A stretch of 64,000 nt of DNA from Symbioplanes lichenis (GTDB lineage: Bacteria > Actinomycetota > Actinomycetes > Mycobacteriales > Micromonosporaceae). The stretch covers positions 44,099 to 108,098 of the forward strand of contig NZ_JAUZQD010000020.1 of the NCBI RefSeq assembly GCF_030709675.1, in the 5' to 3' direction. Under the pieces are notes generated by a model, which had not been told where the DNA came from, did no database searches, and worked only from the letters and a program-made list of their open reading frames with translations. A program made the position numbers and the translations under genes. This document shows, piece by piece, positions 51,855 to 62,680 of this stretch; within the stretch, counting starts at the first letter, position 1; the number at the start of each line of letters is the position of its first letter.

Positions 51855-53501
51855 ATGGCCGAGCTGACCATCTCCTCGGACGAGATCCGGGGGGCGCTAG
51901 AGCGCTACGTCTCGTCCTACACGCCCGAGGTCTCCCGTGAGGAGGTCGGCATCGTCTCCGATGCGGGCGACGGCATCGCGCACGTCGAGGGTCTTCCCTC
52001 GACCCAGGCGAACGAGCTCCTCGAGTTCGCGGACGGCACCCTCGGTGTGGCGCTGAACCTCGACGTCCGGGAGATCGGCGTCGTGGTCCTGGGTGACTTC
52101 ACCGGCATCGAGGAGGGCCAGCAGGTCAAGCGGACCGGCCGCGTCCTCTCCGTCCCGGTCGGCGACGCCTACCTGGGCCGCGTGGTCGACGCGCTGGGCA
52201 ACCCGCTCGACGACCGTGGCGAGATCGCCAACGAGGGCTTCCGCGAGCTGGAGCTGCAGGCGCCCAACGTCATGGCGCGCCAGCCGGTGAAGCAGCCGCT
52301 GCAGACGGGCATCAAGGCGATCGACGCCATGACCCCGATCGGCCGCGGCCAGCGCCAGCTGATCATCGGTGACCGCAAGACCGGCAAGTCGACGGTCGCG
52401 CTGGACACCATCATCAACCAGAAGGCGAACTGGGAGTCCGGCGACCCGGACAAGCAGGTCCGCTGCATCTACGTGGCGATCGGCCAGAAGGCCTCCACGA
52501 TCGCCAGCATCCGCGGCACGCTCGAGGAGCAGGGCGCGCTGGAGTACACGACCATCGTGGCCTCCCCGGCGTCCGACCCGGCCGGCTTCAAGTACATCGC
52601 GCCCTACACCGGTTCCTCGATCGGTCAGCACTGGATGTACAACGGCAAGCACGTCCTGATCGTCTTCGACGACCTGACGAAGCAGGCCGAGGCCTACCGC
52701 GCCGTGTCGCTGCTGCTGCGCCGCCCGCCGGGCCGTGAGGCGTACCCGGGTGACGTCTTCTACCTGCACTCCCGCCTGCTGGAGCGCTGCGCCAAGCTCT
52801 CCGACGAGCTGGGTGGCGGCTCGATGACCGGCCTGCCGATCATCGAGACCAAGGCCGGCGACATCTCGGCCTACATCCCGACCAACGTCATCTCGATCAC
52901 CGACGGTCAGATCTTCCTCGAGGGCGACCTGTTTGCCTCGGGTGTGCGCCCGGCCATCAACGTCGGTACCTCGGTGTCCCGCGTCGGCGGTTCGGCGCAG
53001 GTCGGCGGCATGCGCCAGGTGTCCGGCCGCCTGCGCCTCGACCTCGCCCAGTTCCGTGAGCTGGAGGCCTTCTCGGCCTTCGCCTCCGACCTGGACCGGG
53101 CGTCGCGGGCCCAGCTCGAGAAGGGCGTCCGCCTGGTCGAGCTGCTCAAGCAGCCGCAGTACTCGCCGCTGAGCTCGGGCGAGCAGATCGTCGTCATCTG
53201 GGCCGGCACCACCGGCCAGCTCGACGACGTCGCCGTCGGTGACGTGCGCCGGTTCGAGGGCGAGTTCCTCGACTGGTTCAAGCGCAACCGCAGCGACGCC
53301 TTCGCGACGATCTCCGCCGGTGGCAAGCTCTCCGACGAGACGGTCGACCTGCTCAAGGCCGCCGTGGCCGAGTTCAAGGGGCAGTTCACGTCGGGCGCCG
53401 ACGGCGGCAACGTCAACGAGGCCCCGGCCGAGCCGCTCGAGGGCGACCAGCCGCGTGAGACCGTGACCCGCGAGGTCCGGTCCGGCTCGGAAGAGCGCTG
53501 A
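51855..53501 (+). CDS. atpA: ATP synthase F1 subunit alpha
   Basis: 548 residues, the non-catalytic nucleotide-binding subunit. Walker A is IIGDRKTGKSTVALD, with VLIVFDDLTKQAEAYR and the ATPase alpha/beta signature PAINVGTSVSRVG. The acidic C-terminal tail of about 40 residues (GADGGNVNEAPAEPLEGDQ) is an actinobacterial feature associated with regulation of hydrolysis. GAAGGCAGAGG precedes the ATG. Confidence 0.97.
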   Translation: MAELTISSDEIRGALERYVSSYTPEVSREEVGIVSDAGDGIAHVEGLPSTQANELLEFADGTLGVALNLDVREIGVVVLGDFTGIEEGQQVKRTGRVLSVPVGDAYLGRVVDALGNPLDDRGEIANEGFRELELQAPNVMARQPVKQPLQTGIKAIDAMTPIGRGQRQLIIGDRKTGKSTVALDTIINQKANWESGDPDKQVRCIYVAIGQKASTIASIRGTLEEQGALEYTTIVASPASDPAGFKYIAPYTGSSIGQHWMYNGKHVLIVFDDLTKQAEAYRAVSLLLRRPPGREAYPGDVFYLHSRLLERCAKLSDELGGGSMTGLPIIETKAGDISAYIPTNVISITDGQIFLEGDLFASGVRPAINVGTSVSRVGGSAQVGGMRQVSGRLRLDLAQFRELEAFSAFASDLDRASRAQLEKGVRLVELLKQPQYSPLSSGEQIVVIWAGTTGQLDDVAVGDVRRFEGEFLDWFKRNRSDAFATISAGGKLSDETVDLLKAAVAEFKGQFTSGADGGNVNEAPAEPLEGDQPRETVTREVRSGSEER

Positions 53502-53504
53502 TCC

Positions 53505-54433
53505 ATGGCCGGTCAGGTACAGGCCCTCCGGCGGCGCATCCGCACCGTCAAGTCGACCAAGAAGATCGCCAAGGCCCAGGAGCTCGTCGCCACCAGCCGC
53601 ATCGCGAAGGCGCAGGAGCGGGTCGCCGCCTCCAAGCCCTACGCGGAGGCGATCACGCAGGTGCTGACCGCGCTCGCGTCCAACGCGTCGGTGGACAACC
53701 CCCTGCTGCAGCCGCGTGAGCGGGTGCGGCGGGCGGGTGTCCTGCTGATCACCAGCGACCGAGGCCTGGCCGGCGCCTACAACGCCAACGCCATCCGCAC
53801 CGCCGAGCAGCTCATGGCCCGGCTCCGCGCGGACGGCAAGGACGTGGTGCTCTACACCGTCGGCCGCAAGGGTCTCGGCTACTTCCGGTTCCGCAACCGG
53901 CCGGTCGAGGCCAGCTGGACGGGCTTCTCCGAGCGCCCGACGTTCGAGGACGCCCGCAAGATCGGCGAGTCCCTGCTGGAGGCGTTCGTCGCCGGCGCGG
54001 ACGACACCGACACCAGCTACGGCCCGGACGGCATCCAGGGCGTGGACGAGCTCCACATCGTCAGCACCCAGTTCAAGTCGCTCATGACCCAGAGCCCGGA
54101 GGCGCGCTTCCTGGCGCCGATGCAGGTCGAGGAGCGCGAGCGCGAGCCGGGGCTGCGGGCGGCGTACGAGTTCGAGCCCGAGGCCGAGGAGCTGCTCGAC
54201 GCGCTCCTGCCGAAGTACCTCAACACGCGGATCTACGCGGCGTTGCTGGACTCGGCGGCGAGCGAGTCGGCGTCGCGGCGGCGGGCGATGAAGAGCGCGT
54301 CGGACAACGCGGACGATCTGCTCAAGCGGTACACGCGCGAGATGAACTCCGCGCGGCAGGCTGCGATCACCCAGGAAATCAGTGAAATCGTCGGCGGCGT
54401 CGAGGCGCTGTCCGCAGCGGGAAGTGATGTGTG

Positions 54434-54434
<1 letters not shown>
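53505..54434 (+). CDS. atpG: ATP synthase F1 subunit gamma
   Basis: 309-residue central-stalk subunit. The N-terminal rotor helix (RRRIRTVKSTKKIAKAQELVATSRIAKA) and the C-terminal signature (ASRRRAMKSASDNADDLL; NSARQAAITQEISEIVGGVEAL) are intact. Contains an actinobacterial insertion (AGADDTDTSYGPDGIQGVDE, near 166-185). Starts three bases after atpA; the stop overlaps atpD. Confidence 0.96.
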
Positions 54435-55876
<1,442 letters not shown>

Positions 55877-55893
55877 CGCACGTCAGTGCCGTG

Positions 55894-55927
55894 ACGGGCC
55901 GCTCCGACTCCGGTCGGGGCGGCCCGT
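55894..55927 (+). terminator. Strong intrinsic terminator after atpD
   Basis: Stem ACGGGCCGC (55894-55902) with GCGGCCCGT (55919-55927), extended inward through a T-G pair and CCGAC/GTCGG, then TTTCTTTGT. The best intrinsic terminator of the window. It separates atpD from atpC transcription. Confidence 0.9.
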
Positions 55928-56136
55928 TTCTTTGTGCTGTCGGTGCGGGTCCGGTAGCGCTCAGTTTTCGCCGTGTCCGTCTTGGTGTTTTGTCCGTTTA
56001 ATCACGAGTATCGCGGGCGCCCGGACACGAAGAGTTCTTCGATGTTTCGGCTAATCTTGGCGCAGCCCGCAGACGGTCTCCGTCACCATGGACGCTTTGG
56101 TCGCGGGGGATCCCGGGTTCGACGGTTGGGGAGCGA

Positions 56137-57270
56137 GTGGCGAAGAGCGGCAAAACGACGTCGTGGCGGCGGACGCCCCTGTGGGCGCGGCTGTGCGCGG
56201 TCTTCGGCTGTGTGCTCATGGTGATCAGCGGCGGGGCGCTGGTGGGCGGGCAGGCCCTCATGGCGCGTTACGCGGGGGCGGTCGAGACGACCGACCTGCT
56301 CGGCGGCACGGCCGCGGGCGCCACGACGAAAAAGGTCAGCGAGATCAAGGGTCCGCTCAACCTCCTGCTCGTCGGCATCGACCCGCGCACGGACGACCAG
56401 CCGCCGCTCTCCGACTCGATCATCATCGTGCACGTCACGAAGTCGATGGAGGACGCGCAGCTCTTCTCGATCCCGCGCGACCTGCTGGTCGACATCCCGC
56501 CGTTCGAGAAGACGGGCTTCCGGGGCGGCCGGTCGAAGATCAACGCCGCCATGTCGCTGGGCAGCAGCGTGGGCAACGGCAAGCACGACGTGACCCAGGG
56601 CTTCGAGCTGCTGGCCAAGACGGTCAGCCAGCTCACCGGCATCAAGGAGTTCGACGCCGGCGCCATCATCAACTTCAACGGCTTCAAGAAGATCGTCGAG
56701 GCCATGGGCGGCGTCACGATGACGGTCGACCAGCTCGTGAAGTCGGAGCACCTCCAGCCCAACGGCAAGCCCCGCCCCCGCCGGCCCGAGTGCGCCGACA
56801 ACAGCTGCGAGCACCCCTACATCGGGCCGCAGAAGACGTACAAGAAGGGCACCTACCACCTGCAGGCGTGGGAGGCGCTCGACTACGTCCGCCAGCGCTA
56901 CGGCCTGCCCAACAGCGACTACGACCGGCAGCGGCACCAGCAGCAGTTCATCCGGGCCATCGCCGAGCAGGCGCTGAGCAAGGGCGTCGTGAGCAACCCG
57001 GTCAAGCTCGACTCGATCCTGCGCGCGGCCGGCGACGCGGTCATCTTCGACGGCGCCGGCCACGACATCGTCGAGTGGGCGCTGGCCCTGCACAGCCTCG
57101 ACCCCGGCGCGATGGCCACCATCAAGCTGCCTGGCGGCTCGGTCTTCAACGGCGACGACTACCTCGGCGAGGGCCTGGCGGACTCGGCGGACGACTTCTT
57201 CACGGCTGTCCAGAAGGACACCGTCACCACCTTCCTGCTCGACCACCCCGAGTTCCTCCAGGCCAGCTAG
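56137..57270 (+). CDS. LytR-CpsA-Psr (LCP) family cell-wall polymer ligase
   Basis: 377 residues: short basic N-terminus, transmembrane helix (about 17-35), then an extracytoplasmic LCP domain with LLLVGIDPRTDDQPPLSDSIIIVHV and RDLLVDIP, holding the acidic and arginine residues that bind the polyprenyl pyrophosphate. LCP enzymes attach anionic or arabinogalactan-type polymers to peptidoglycan. The GTG start follows GGGGAGCGA. It lies between atpD and atpC, an unexpected place, and is bounded by hairpins on both sides. The AT-rich stretch 55985-56065 upstream may hold its promoter. Confidence 0.9.
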   Translation: MAKSGKTTSWRRTPLWARLCAVFGCVLMVISGGALVGGQALMARYAGAVETTDLLGGTAAGATTKKVSEIKGPLNLLLVGIDPRTDDQPPLSDSIIIVHVTKSMEDAQLFSIPRDLLVDIPPFEKTGFRGGRSKINAAMSLGSSVGNGKHDVTQGFELLAKTVSQLTGIKEFDAGAIINFNGFKKIVEAMGGVTMTVDQLVKSEHLQPNGKPRPRRPECADNSCEHPYIGPQKTYKKGTYHLQAWEALDYVRQRYGLPNSDYDRQRHQQQFIRAIAEQALSKGVVSNPVKLDSILRAAGDAVIFDGAGHDIVEWALALHSLDPGAMATIKLPGGSVFNGDDYLGEGLADSADDFFTAVQKDTVTTFLLDHPEFLQAS

Positions 57271-57283
57271 CCGGTTGTCGGCG

Positions 57284-57306
57284 GGGCGGCCCCGGCGGGG
57301 CCGTCC
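57284..57306 (+). terminator. Compact hairpin after the LCP gene
   Basis: Stem GGGCGGCCCC (57284-57293) with GGGGCCGTCC (57297-57306), one G-U pair, three-base loop, 13 bases after the LCP stop. No T tract. Confidence 0.6.
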
Positions 57307-57349
57307 GTGAAGACGGTCACCCGGGACGTCGGCGTGTCACGGCGCCGTT

Positions 57350-57355
57350 TAGAAT
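57350..57355 (+). promoter_or_regulatory. -10 candidate for atpC
   Basis: TAGAAT lies about 50 bases before the atpC GTG, in a short AT-rich patch between the LCP hairpin and atpC. The matching -35 is poor. Relevant because atpC is cut off from the main atp transcript. Confidence 0.35.
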
Positions 57356-57403
57356 TGGCCCACGGTTGCGGAGCCCCCCGCGCCGGGCTGACAAGGAGAG
57401 AGC

Positions 57404-57685
57404 GTGGCCAACCAGCTGCACGTCCAGGTCGTCGCCGTCGAGGAGCGCATCTGGTCGGGTGACGCCGAGATGGTCGTCGCGCGCACCACCGAGGGTGAGC
57501 TCGGTGTCCTGCCCGGCCACTCGCCGCTCCTGGGCCTGCTCAAGGAGCCCTCCCAGGTCCGCGTCAAGCTGAGCGGCGGTGAGCAGCTCACCTATGACGT
57601 CACCGGGGGCTTCCTCTCCATCGACGCCAACGGCGTGACCGTCCTGGCCGAGAGCGCGACGCCCGCCACCCCCGACGCCCACTGA
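57404..57685 (+). CDS. atpC: ATP synthase F1 subunit epsilon
   Basis: 93 residues, the N-terminal beta-sandwich only: LHVQVVAVEERIWSGDAEMV and GELGVLPGHSPLLGLLKE are diagnostic. Actinobacterial epsilon is shorter than in E. coli because the C-terminal helices are reduced. AAGGAGAG precedes the GTG. Separated from atpD by an LCP gene and two hairpins, so it probably has its own promoter. Followed after seven bases by the DUF2550 gene. Confidence 0.93.
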   Translation: MANQLHVQVVAVEERIWSGDAEMVVARTTEGELGVLPGHSPLLGLLKEPSQVRVKLSGGEQLTYDVTGGFLSIDANGVTVLAESATPATPDAH

Positions 57686-57692
57686 CGCGACG

Positions 57693-58160
57693 ATGCGGGT
57701 TCTGGAGATCATCGGAATCTGCATCGCCGCGCTGCTCGTCGTCCTCTTCCTGATCTTCTTCCGGGGCCGCCTCCTGATGCGCGGCAGCGGCGGAATCCGC
57801 CTGCAGGTCCGGGTCACCACGGTGGTCCCGGGCCGCGGCTGGTCCACCGGCGTGGGGCGGTTCGTGGGCGACGAGCTGCGGTTCTACCGCTTGTTCAGCT
57901 TCGGCATCCGCCCCAAGCGCGTGCTCAACCGCCAGATCCTGGCCGTCGAGAGCCGCCGCCTCCCCGAGGGGCCCGAGCGCCTCAGCATGCCGGGCCACTG
58001 GGTGGTCCTCCTCTGCCGCCAGCACGGCGAGCCCATCGAGATCGCGATGGCCGAGTCGACCGTGACCGGCTTCCTGTCCTGGCTCGAGGCCGGCCCGCCG
58101 CGCCAGCCGGGCAGCATGCTCCCGCGCCCGACCATCACTCCGCGCCCCGCCGAGAGCTGA
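57693..58160 (+). CDS. DUF2550 membrane protein
   Basis: 155 residues with an N-terminal transmembrane helix (IIGICIAALLVVLFLIFFRG) and a cytosolic or extracytosolic DUF2550 domain (RFVGDELRFYRLFSFGIRPKRVLNR). Usually found directly after atpC in actinobacteria, as here; the role is unknown. Seven bases from atpC, so co-transcribed. Confidence 0.85.
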   Translation: MRVLEIIGICIAALLVVLFLIFFRGRLLMRGSGGIRLQVRVTTVVPGRGWSTGVGRFVGDELRFYRLFSFGIRPKRVLNRQILAVESRRLPEGPERLSMPGHWVVLLCRQHGEPIEIAMAESTVTGFLSWLEAGPPRQPGSMLPRPTITPRPAES

Positions 58161-58548
58161 CCCGGCGCCGCGCCCGCGCGCTTGTGCCCGCGCCCGCCTG
58201 CTTTGCTTGCTCGCGACTGCCCGCGTCTGCTCCGCCCGCGTCGGCTCGTCCGTGCCCGCCCGCGCCGGTCGGCTTGTAAGCGCCCGCCGCTGCTCGCCCG
58301 CCCACTCGCCCGCGCCCGCTTGCTCGGATCCGCCCACCCGCCGGCGCCCGCTGGTCCGCGTCCGCGCTCGGTCGCCCTTGCGCGACGTTCATCGCACCGC
58401 CCTGCTTCGGTGCTGCCGCCGCCGCGACCCCGCGCGACAGAGGGTCCGGCGCGGAGGGGGTTCTGCCGTTACCGGGGACAGCCGAAACTCCCACGGGACG
58501 CGGGTACACGGGTTTCATGGAGGGGAGCCCGAGAGAAGGAGTCCCGCG
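58161..58548. repeat. Low-complexity GCCCGC-rich spacer
   Basis: About 390 bases made largely of irregular CCGC/GCCCGC/TGCTC-type repeats on the plus strand, strongly pyrimidine-rich up to about 58340. Frames on both strands are repetitive Ala/Arg/Gly or Pro/Arg/Ala and not credible genes. The last 60 bases are ordinary and carry the DUF2255 ribosome-binding site (AGAAGGAG). Confidence 0.6.
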
Positions 58549-58923
58549 ATGCCCTGGACGGATGACGAGCTGAGCCGGGTCGGCCGGGCCGAGGAGCTGC
58601 GCATCGCCTCGTATCGCCCGGACGGGTCGCTGCGCCCGTACGTGACGATCTGGGCCGTGCGGGCCGGCGACGATCTCTACGTGCGCAGCGCGTACGGGGC
58701 GGGCAACGGCTGGTTCCGCCGGGCGAAGGCGTCGGGCTCCGGCCGCATCCAGGCCGGCGGCGTCGAACGGGACGTCACCTTCGCCGGGGCGGAGCCGGGC
58801 GCGCACGTCGGCATCGACGAGGCCTATCACCGCAAGTACGACCGGTACGGCCCGGCGATCGTCGGCTCGGTCACCGGAGACGAGGCGCGGGCGGTCACGA
58901 TCCGTCTGCGGCCCACCGACTAG
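58549..58923 (+). CDS. DUF2255 family protein
   Basis: 124 residues beginning MPWTDDELSRVGRAEELRIAS and continuing TIWAVRAGDDLYVRSAYGAGNGWFRRA, the usual pattern of DUF2255, a small split-barrel family related to F420/FMN-binding deazaflavin proteins. Cofactor and substrate unknown. AGAAGGAG eight bases before the ATG fixes the start. Ten bases before the aldo/keto reductase gene, suggesting a joint redox role. Confidence 0.8.
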   Translation: MPWTDDELSRVGRAEELRIASYRPDGSLRPYVTIWAVRAGDDLYVRSAYGAGNGWFRRAKASGSGRIQAGGVERDVTFAGAEPGAHVGIDEAYHRKYDRYGPAIVGSVTGDEARAVTIRLRPTD

Positions 58924-58933
58924 AGGAGCGACC

Positions 58934-59956
58934 ATGGAGATGCGACCGCTGGGCCGTACCGGCGTGCAGGTCAGCAAGTTGTGCCTGGGCACGATGATGT
59001 TCGGGGACTGGGGCACCAAGGATCACGACGAGAGCATCAAGATCATTCACCGGGCGCTGGACGCCGGGATCAACTTCGTGGACACCGCCGACGTCTACTC
59101 GCAGGGGGAGTCGGAGGAAATCGTCGGGAAGGCGCTGCGGGGCCGGCGGGACGACATCGTGCTGGCCACGAAGTTCTTCATGCCGTTCGACGACGACCCG
59201 AACCACCGGGGTGGCTCGCGCCGCTGGATCATGCGGTCGGTCGAGGACTCGCTGCGCCGGCTGGGCACCGACCACATCGACCTCTACCAGGTGCACCGCT
59301 GGGATCCCGCGGTCGACCTGGACGAGACGCTGGGCGCGCTGACCGATCTCGTCCGCGCGGGCAAGATCCGCTACTTCGGCCACTCCACCTACCCGGCATC
59401 CACGATCGTCGAGGCGCAGTGGGTCGCGGAGAAGCGGGGGCGGGAGCGGTTCGTCACCGAGCAGCCGCCCTACAACATCCTCGTGCGCAACATCGAGAAC
59501 GAGGTGCTGCCGGTCGCCCAGCGGTACGGCCTGGGTGTCATCCCGTACAGTCCGCTGGCCGGCGGCTGGCTCTCCGGCCGCTACCGCAAGGACTCGCAGG
59601 ACGGCCCGATGTCGGAGGCGCGGAAGCGGCTCGCGGCCCGCTTCGACCTGTCCCTGCCGGAGAATCAGCGCAAGCTGGACGCCGCCGAGCAGCTGGCCCG
59701 CCTGGCGGATGACGCCGGGCTGACGCTGGTCCAGCTGGCGATCGCGTTCGTGCTGCGCCACCCGGCGATCACCGCGCCGATCATCGGCCCGCGCACGATG
59801 GATCACCTGGAGTCCCAGCTGGCCGCGGCCGACGTCGAGCTCAGCGCCGACGTGCTGGACCGGATCGACGCGATCGTGCCGCCCGGTCTGACCATCAACC
59901 CGGCCGAGAACGGCTGGGTCAGCCCATCGCTGCAACCGTCGGCCCGCCGCCGCTGA
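58934..59956 (+). CDS. Aldo/keto reductase
   Basis: 340-residue NADPH-dependent TIM-barrel oxidoreductase. The catalytic tetrad is visible: Asp and Tyr in INFVDTADVYSQGESEE, Lys in VLATKFFMP, His in LYQVHRWDP. The IIGPRTMDHLESQLAA segment binds the adenosine phosphate. YajO/IolS-like; substrate unknown. AGAGGAGCG precedes the ATG. Confidence 0.9.
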   Translation: MEMRPLGRTGVQVSKLCLGTMMFGDWGTKDHDESIKIIHRALDAGINFVDTADVYSQGESEEIVGKALRGRRDDIVLATKFFMPFDDDPNHRGGSRRWIMRSVEDSLRRLGTDHIDLYQVHRWDPAVDLDETLGALTDLVRAGKIRYFGHSTYPASTIVEAQWVAEKRGRERFVTEQPPYNILVRNIENEVLPVAQRYGLGVIPYSPLAGGWLSGRYRKDSQDGPMSEARKRLAARFDLSLPENQRKLDAAEQLARLADDAGLTLVQLAIAFVLRHPAITAPIIGPRTMDHLESQLAAADVELSADVLDRIDAIVPPGLTINPAENGWVSPSLQPSARRR

Positions 59957-60012
59957 CGTATCCCGGATCGGCGACACGCGCCGGTTAATCGCCTCGAATA
60001 GCTCAAAGTGGT

Positions 60013-60018
60013 TAAAAT
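60013..60018 (+). promoter_or_regulatory. -10 element upstream of the FtsK-like gene
   Basis: TAAAAT lies 28 bases before GTG 60047. Because it overlaps the alternative upstream start at 60008, a transcript from it supports 60047 as the real start. No good -35 was found. Confidence 0.4.
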
Positions 60019-60046
60019 CCCCCAATCTGGACTCCCGGGGGGACAA

Positions 60047-62680
60047 GTGCCTAGCCACCGCAATGCGCTGGTAGCCGTCGTCCGGCAGGAGCTGGCCGAG
60101 GCGCGCGGCACCGCGCGGGCCGTGCTGGCCGCCGCCGAGTCGGCCCGTGGCGAGGCGCAACGCCGGAAGCGGCTGATCCGGGAGGCCTACTCGACCTGCC
60201 TGGCCCAGCTGGCCGAGGCGCGCGACGCCGCCCGGCAGGACATTCTGCGCCGTACGCAGTCCGAGGCCGCCACGCTCACCCGCAACGTCGAGTCGCTGGC
60301 GGCCCTGTCCGCGCCCGGGGCGGCCGGGACGTCCTGGCGCTACTGGACGCCGACCGAGCCCGAGCGGGTGGGCCGGCCGGGCCTGCTGCGGATCGGGACC
60401 GTCGCCTACGAGGCCGGAGAGGAGCGGACCAAGCTGCCCGCCCTGGTGCCCTTCCTCGACCACGCGCACCTCAATGTCACGGGCGACCAGGAGGACGCCG
60501 ACGGGGTGATCTCGGGGCTGCTGCTGCGCGCGCTCGGTACCACCCGGCCCGGCGACGTCACCCTCAGCGTGTACGACCCGGAGCGCCTCGGTGGCACGCT
60601 CGCCGGCTTCGCGCCGCTCACCACGAGCAAGCTGCTGTCGTTCGTGTCGCCGGGCGGGCTCAGCGGCACCCTCGACGAGCTGGTCGAGCACATCTGCCGG
60701 GTCAACGAGACCGTGCTCGCCGGGGAGTACTCGTCGCTGGCCGAGCTGACGGCCGCCACGCCCGGCCCGCGGCCCGAGCCGTGGCGGGTGCTGGTGCTGC
60801 TCATGGACAAGGCGGACCTCAAGGAGCGGGAGCAACTCGAGCGGATCGTGCGGACGGGCGTGGCGTGCGGGGTGCACCTCGTCGTCCGGGGACTCGAGCT
60901 GCCATCTCATCCGACGGTCGAGCGGATCGCCGCCACGAACGGCAGCGCGACCTGCGACATCACGGGCGAGATGAGCGTACGGCTGGATGCCCCGCCCCCG
61001 CCGGAGAAGATCGCCGCCTTCTGCCGGACCACCGCCGAGCGGCTGCGCGAGGGCCCGCCGCCCGCGCGGTTCACGGACCTCGAGCCCGCGCGGCTGTGGA
61101 CCGAGTCGTCAGCCGCCGGGCTGCTCGCGCCGATCGGGGACAGCACGGACGGGTCGCTGGTGCCGGTGCCGCTCGGCGACGATCCGCCGCACGCGCTGAT
61201 CGGGGGCCCTTCCGGGTCGGGCAAGACCAACCTGATCTACGCGTGGATCACCTCCCTCGCCGCCCGCTACGGCCCGGACGAGCTCGCGCTCTACCTGCTG
61301 GACTTCAAGGAGGGCGTGTCCTTCGCGCGGTTCGCTCCCGGTCCGCGCGACCCCAGCTGGCTTCCCCAGGTACGCCTGGCCGGCATCAATGTGAACGGCG
61401 ACCGCGAGTTCGGGCTCGCCCTCCTGCGCCACCTGGGCGAGGAACTGCGCACGCGCGCCCAGGCCGCCAAGCGCGCCGAGGCGTCGAAGCTGGCCGAGCT
61501 GCGCGCCGAGGATCCCACCGGGCACTGGCCCCGGATCGTGGCGATCATCGACGAGTTCCAGGTGCTGCTCGGCGGCCGGGACGCGGTCGCCGACGAGGCC
61601 GTCGCCCTGCTCGAGGACCTGGCCCGGCGCGGCCGCTCGCAAGGCATCCACCTGGTGCTCGCCAGCCAGGACATCTCCGGCATCGAGGCGCTGTGGGGCC
61701 GCTCCGGGCTCGTCGAACAGTTCACGCTTCGCATCGCGCTGCCCAAGGCCCGCCGCATCCTGGCCGAGACCAACCTGGCCGCCGCCGTCATCCCCCGCTT
61801 CCACGCCGTGGTCAACGCCGACTCGGGGGTCGCGGGCGCCAACCGGATCGTGCGCCTGCCGGACGCCGGTGACCGCGCGGCGTGGCGCACGTTGCAGCGC
61901 AAGTTGTGGCAGCAGCGGCCCCTGGAGTGCGAGCCGCCGCGGCTCTTCGACGGCGACGCCGTGCCGCGGCTGCCCGACGCCTACCGGCCGGCCGGGCCTG
62001 TCCCCGTCCACGACCCGGCGCAGGTCGGCTCGTCGCCGGGCGCGGTGCTCGGCGAGCGGATCGACGTCGCCGCCCGGCCCGCCCGGCTGCGGCTGGGCCG
62101 GATGCCGGGGCGCAACCTGGCCGTACTGGGCACGCGCACGGACGAAGCCTGCGACATCCTCGCCGCCGCCGCACTGTCGCTCGCGGCGCAGGGGCCGGCC
62201 CGGTTCAGCGTCGCCTGTCTCGACCCGGGCGCCGAGCACGCGGCGGCGCGGCTGGTGGCCGAGCTTCCGCACGCCGACTGGTACGGGCACAGCGACCTCG
62301 GCGAGCTCTTCGCCGCCACGGTGCCCGACGGGATCCCGCACTATGTGCTCGGATACGCGCTGGATGCGGCGGGGGTCGCGTACCGGGAAGGGTTGAAGGC
62401 GCTGTTGACCGACGGCCCGGAGCAGCGCACCCACGTCCTCGGGTGGTGGCGCTCGGTCGGACGGCTGCGCGACAGCCTCGGCGGCCTCGGTGCGCGGCTC
62501 GACACGATCGGCGCCTGGGTGGCCCTCGACGTGCACGGCGCCGAGCTGACCCCGCTCTCCCCGCAGCCGGGCGGCCCGGTCTGGTACCCGCGCCGGCGCC
62601 GCGCGCTGTTCTTCGACCGCTCGGTGCACCGCAACCCCGAAGTGATCATCCCGTACGAGGTGAACAGTGACCACACGTGA
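60047..62680 (+). CDS. FtsK/SpoIIIE-type ATPase with two ATPase modules
   Basis: 877 residues. A basic, alanine-rich N-terminal coiled coil (about 5-90) is followed by a linker domain and an FtsK/SpoIIIE ATPase: Walker A IGGPSGSGKTN (about 385-394), LLDFKEGVSFARF, Walker B IVAIIDEFQVLL (about 495-506), and LVLASQDISG. A second module (from about 660) keeps the fold pattern but has a degenerate P-loop (VLGTRTDEACD), as in EccC-type multi-domain ATPases. There is no transmembrane segment and no gamma DNA-reading domain, so it is unlikely to be the cell-division FtsK. GTG 60047 follows GGGGGGAC. Overlaps the next gene by 14 bases. Role unknown; DNA or protein translocation. Confidence 0.8.
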   Translation: MPSHRNALVAVVRQELAEARGTARAVLAAAESARGEAQRRKRLIREAYSTCLAQLAEARDAARQDILRRTQSEAATLTRNVESLAALSAPGAAGTSWRYWTPTEPERVGRPGLLRIGTVAYEAGEERTKLPALVPFLDHAHLNVTGDQEDADGVISGLLLRALGTTRPGDVTLSVYDPERLGGTLAGFAPLTTSKLLSFVSPGGLSGTLDELVEHICRVNETVLAGEYSSLAELTAATPGPRPEPWRVLVLLMDKADLKEREQLERIVRTGVACGVHLVVRGLELPSHPTVERIAATNGSATCDITGEMSVRLDAPPPPEKIAAFCRTTAERLREGPPPARFTDLEPARLWTESSAAGLLAPIGDSTDGSLVPVPLGDDPPHALIGGPSGSGKTNLIYAWITSLAARYGPDELALYLLDFKEGVSFARFAPGPRDPSWLPQVRLAGINVNGDREFGLALLRHLGEELRTRAQAAKRAEASKLAELRAEDPTGHWPRIVAIIDEFQVLLGGRDAVADEAVALLEDLARRGRSQGIHLVLASQDISGIEALWGRSGLVEQFTLRIALPKARRILAETNLAAAVIPRFHAVVNADSGVAGANRIVRLPDAGDRAAWRTLQRKLWQQRPLECEPPRLFDGDAVPRLPDAYRPAGPVPVHDPAQVGSSPGAVLGERIDVAARPARLRLGRMPGRNLAVLGTRTDEACDILAAAALSLAAQGPARFSVACLDPGAEHAAARLVAELPHADWYGHSDLGELFAATVPDGIPHYVLGYALDAAGVAYREGLKALLTDGPEQRTHVLGWWRSVGRLRDSLGGLGARLDTIGAWVALDVHGAELTPLSPQPGGPVWYPRRRRALFFDRSVHRNPEVIIPYEVNSDHT

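Noticed and set aside
58895..60910. 671-codon minus-strand frame opposite the aldo/keto reductase
   Set aside because: Shadow frame of two certain plus-strand genes.
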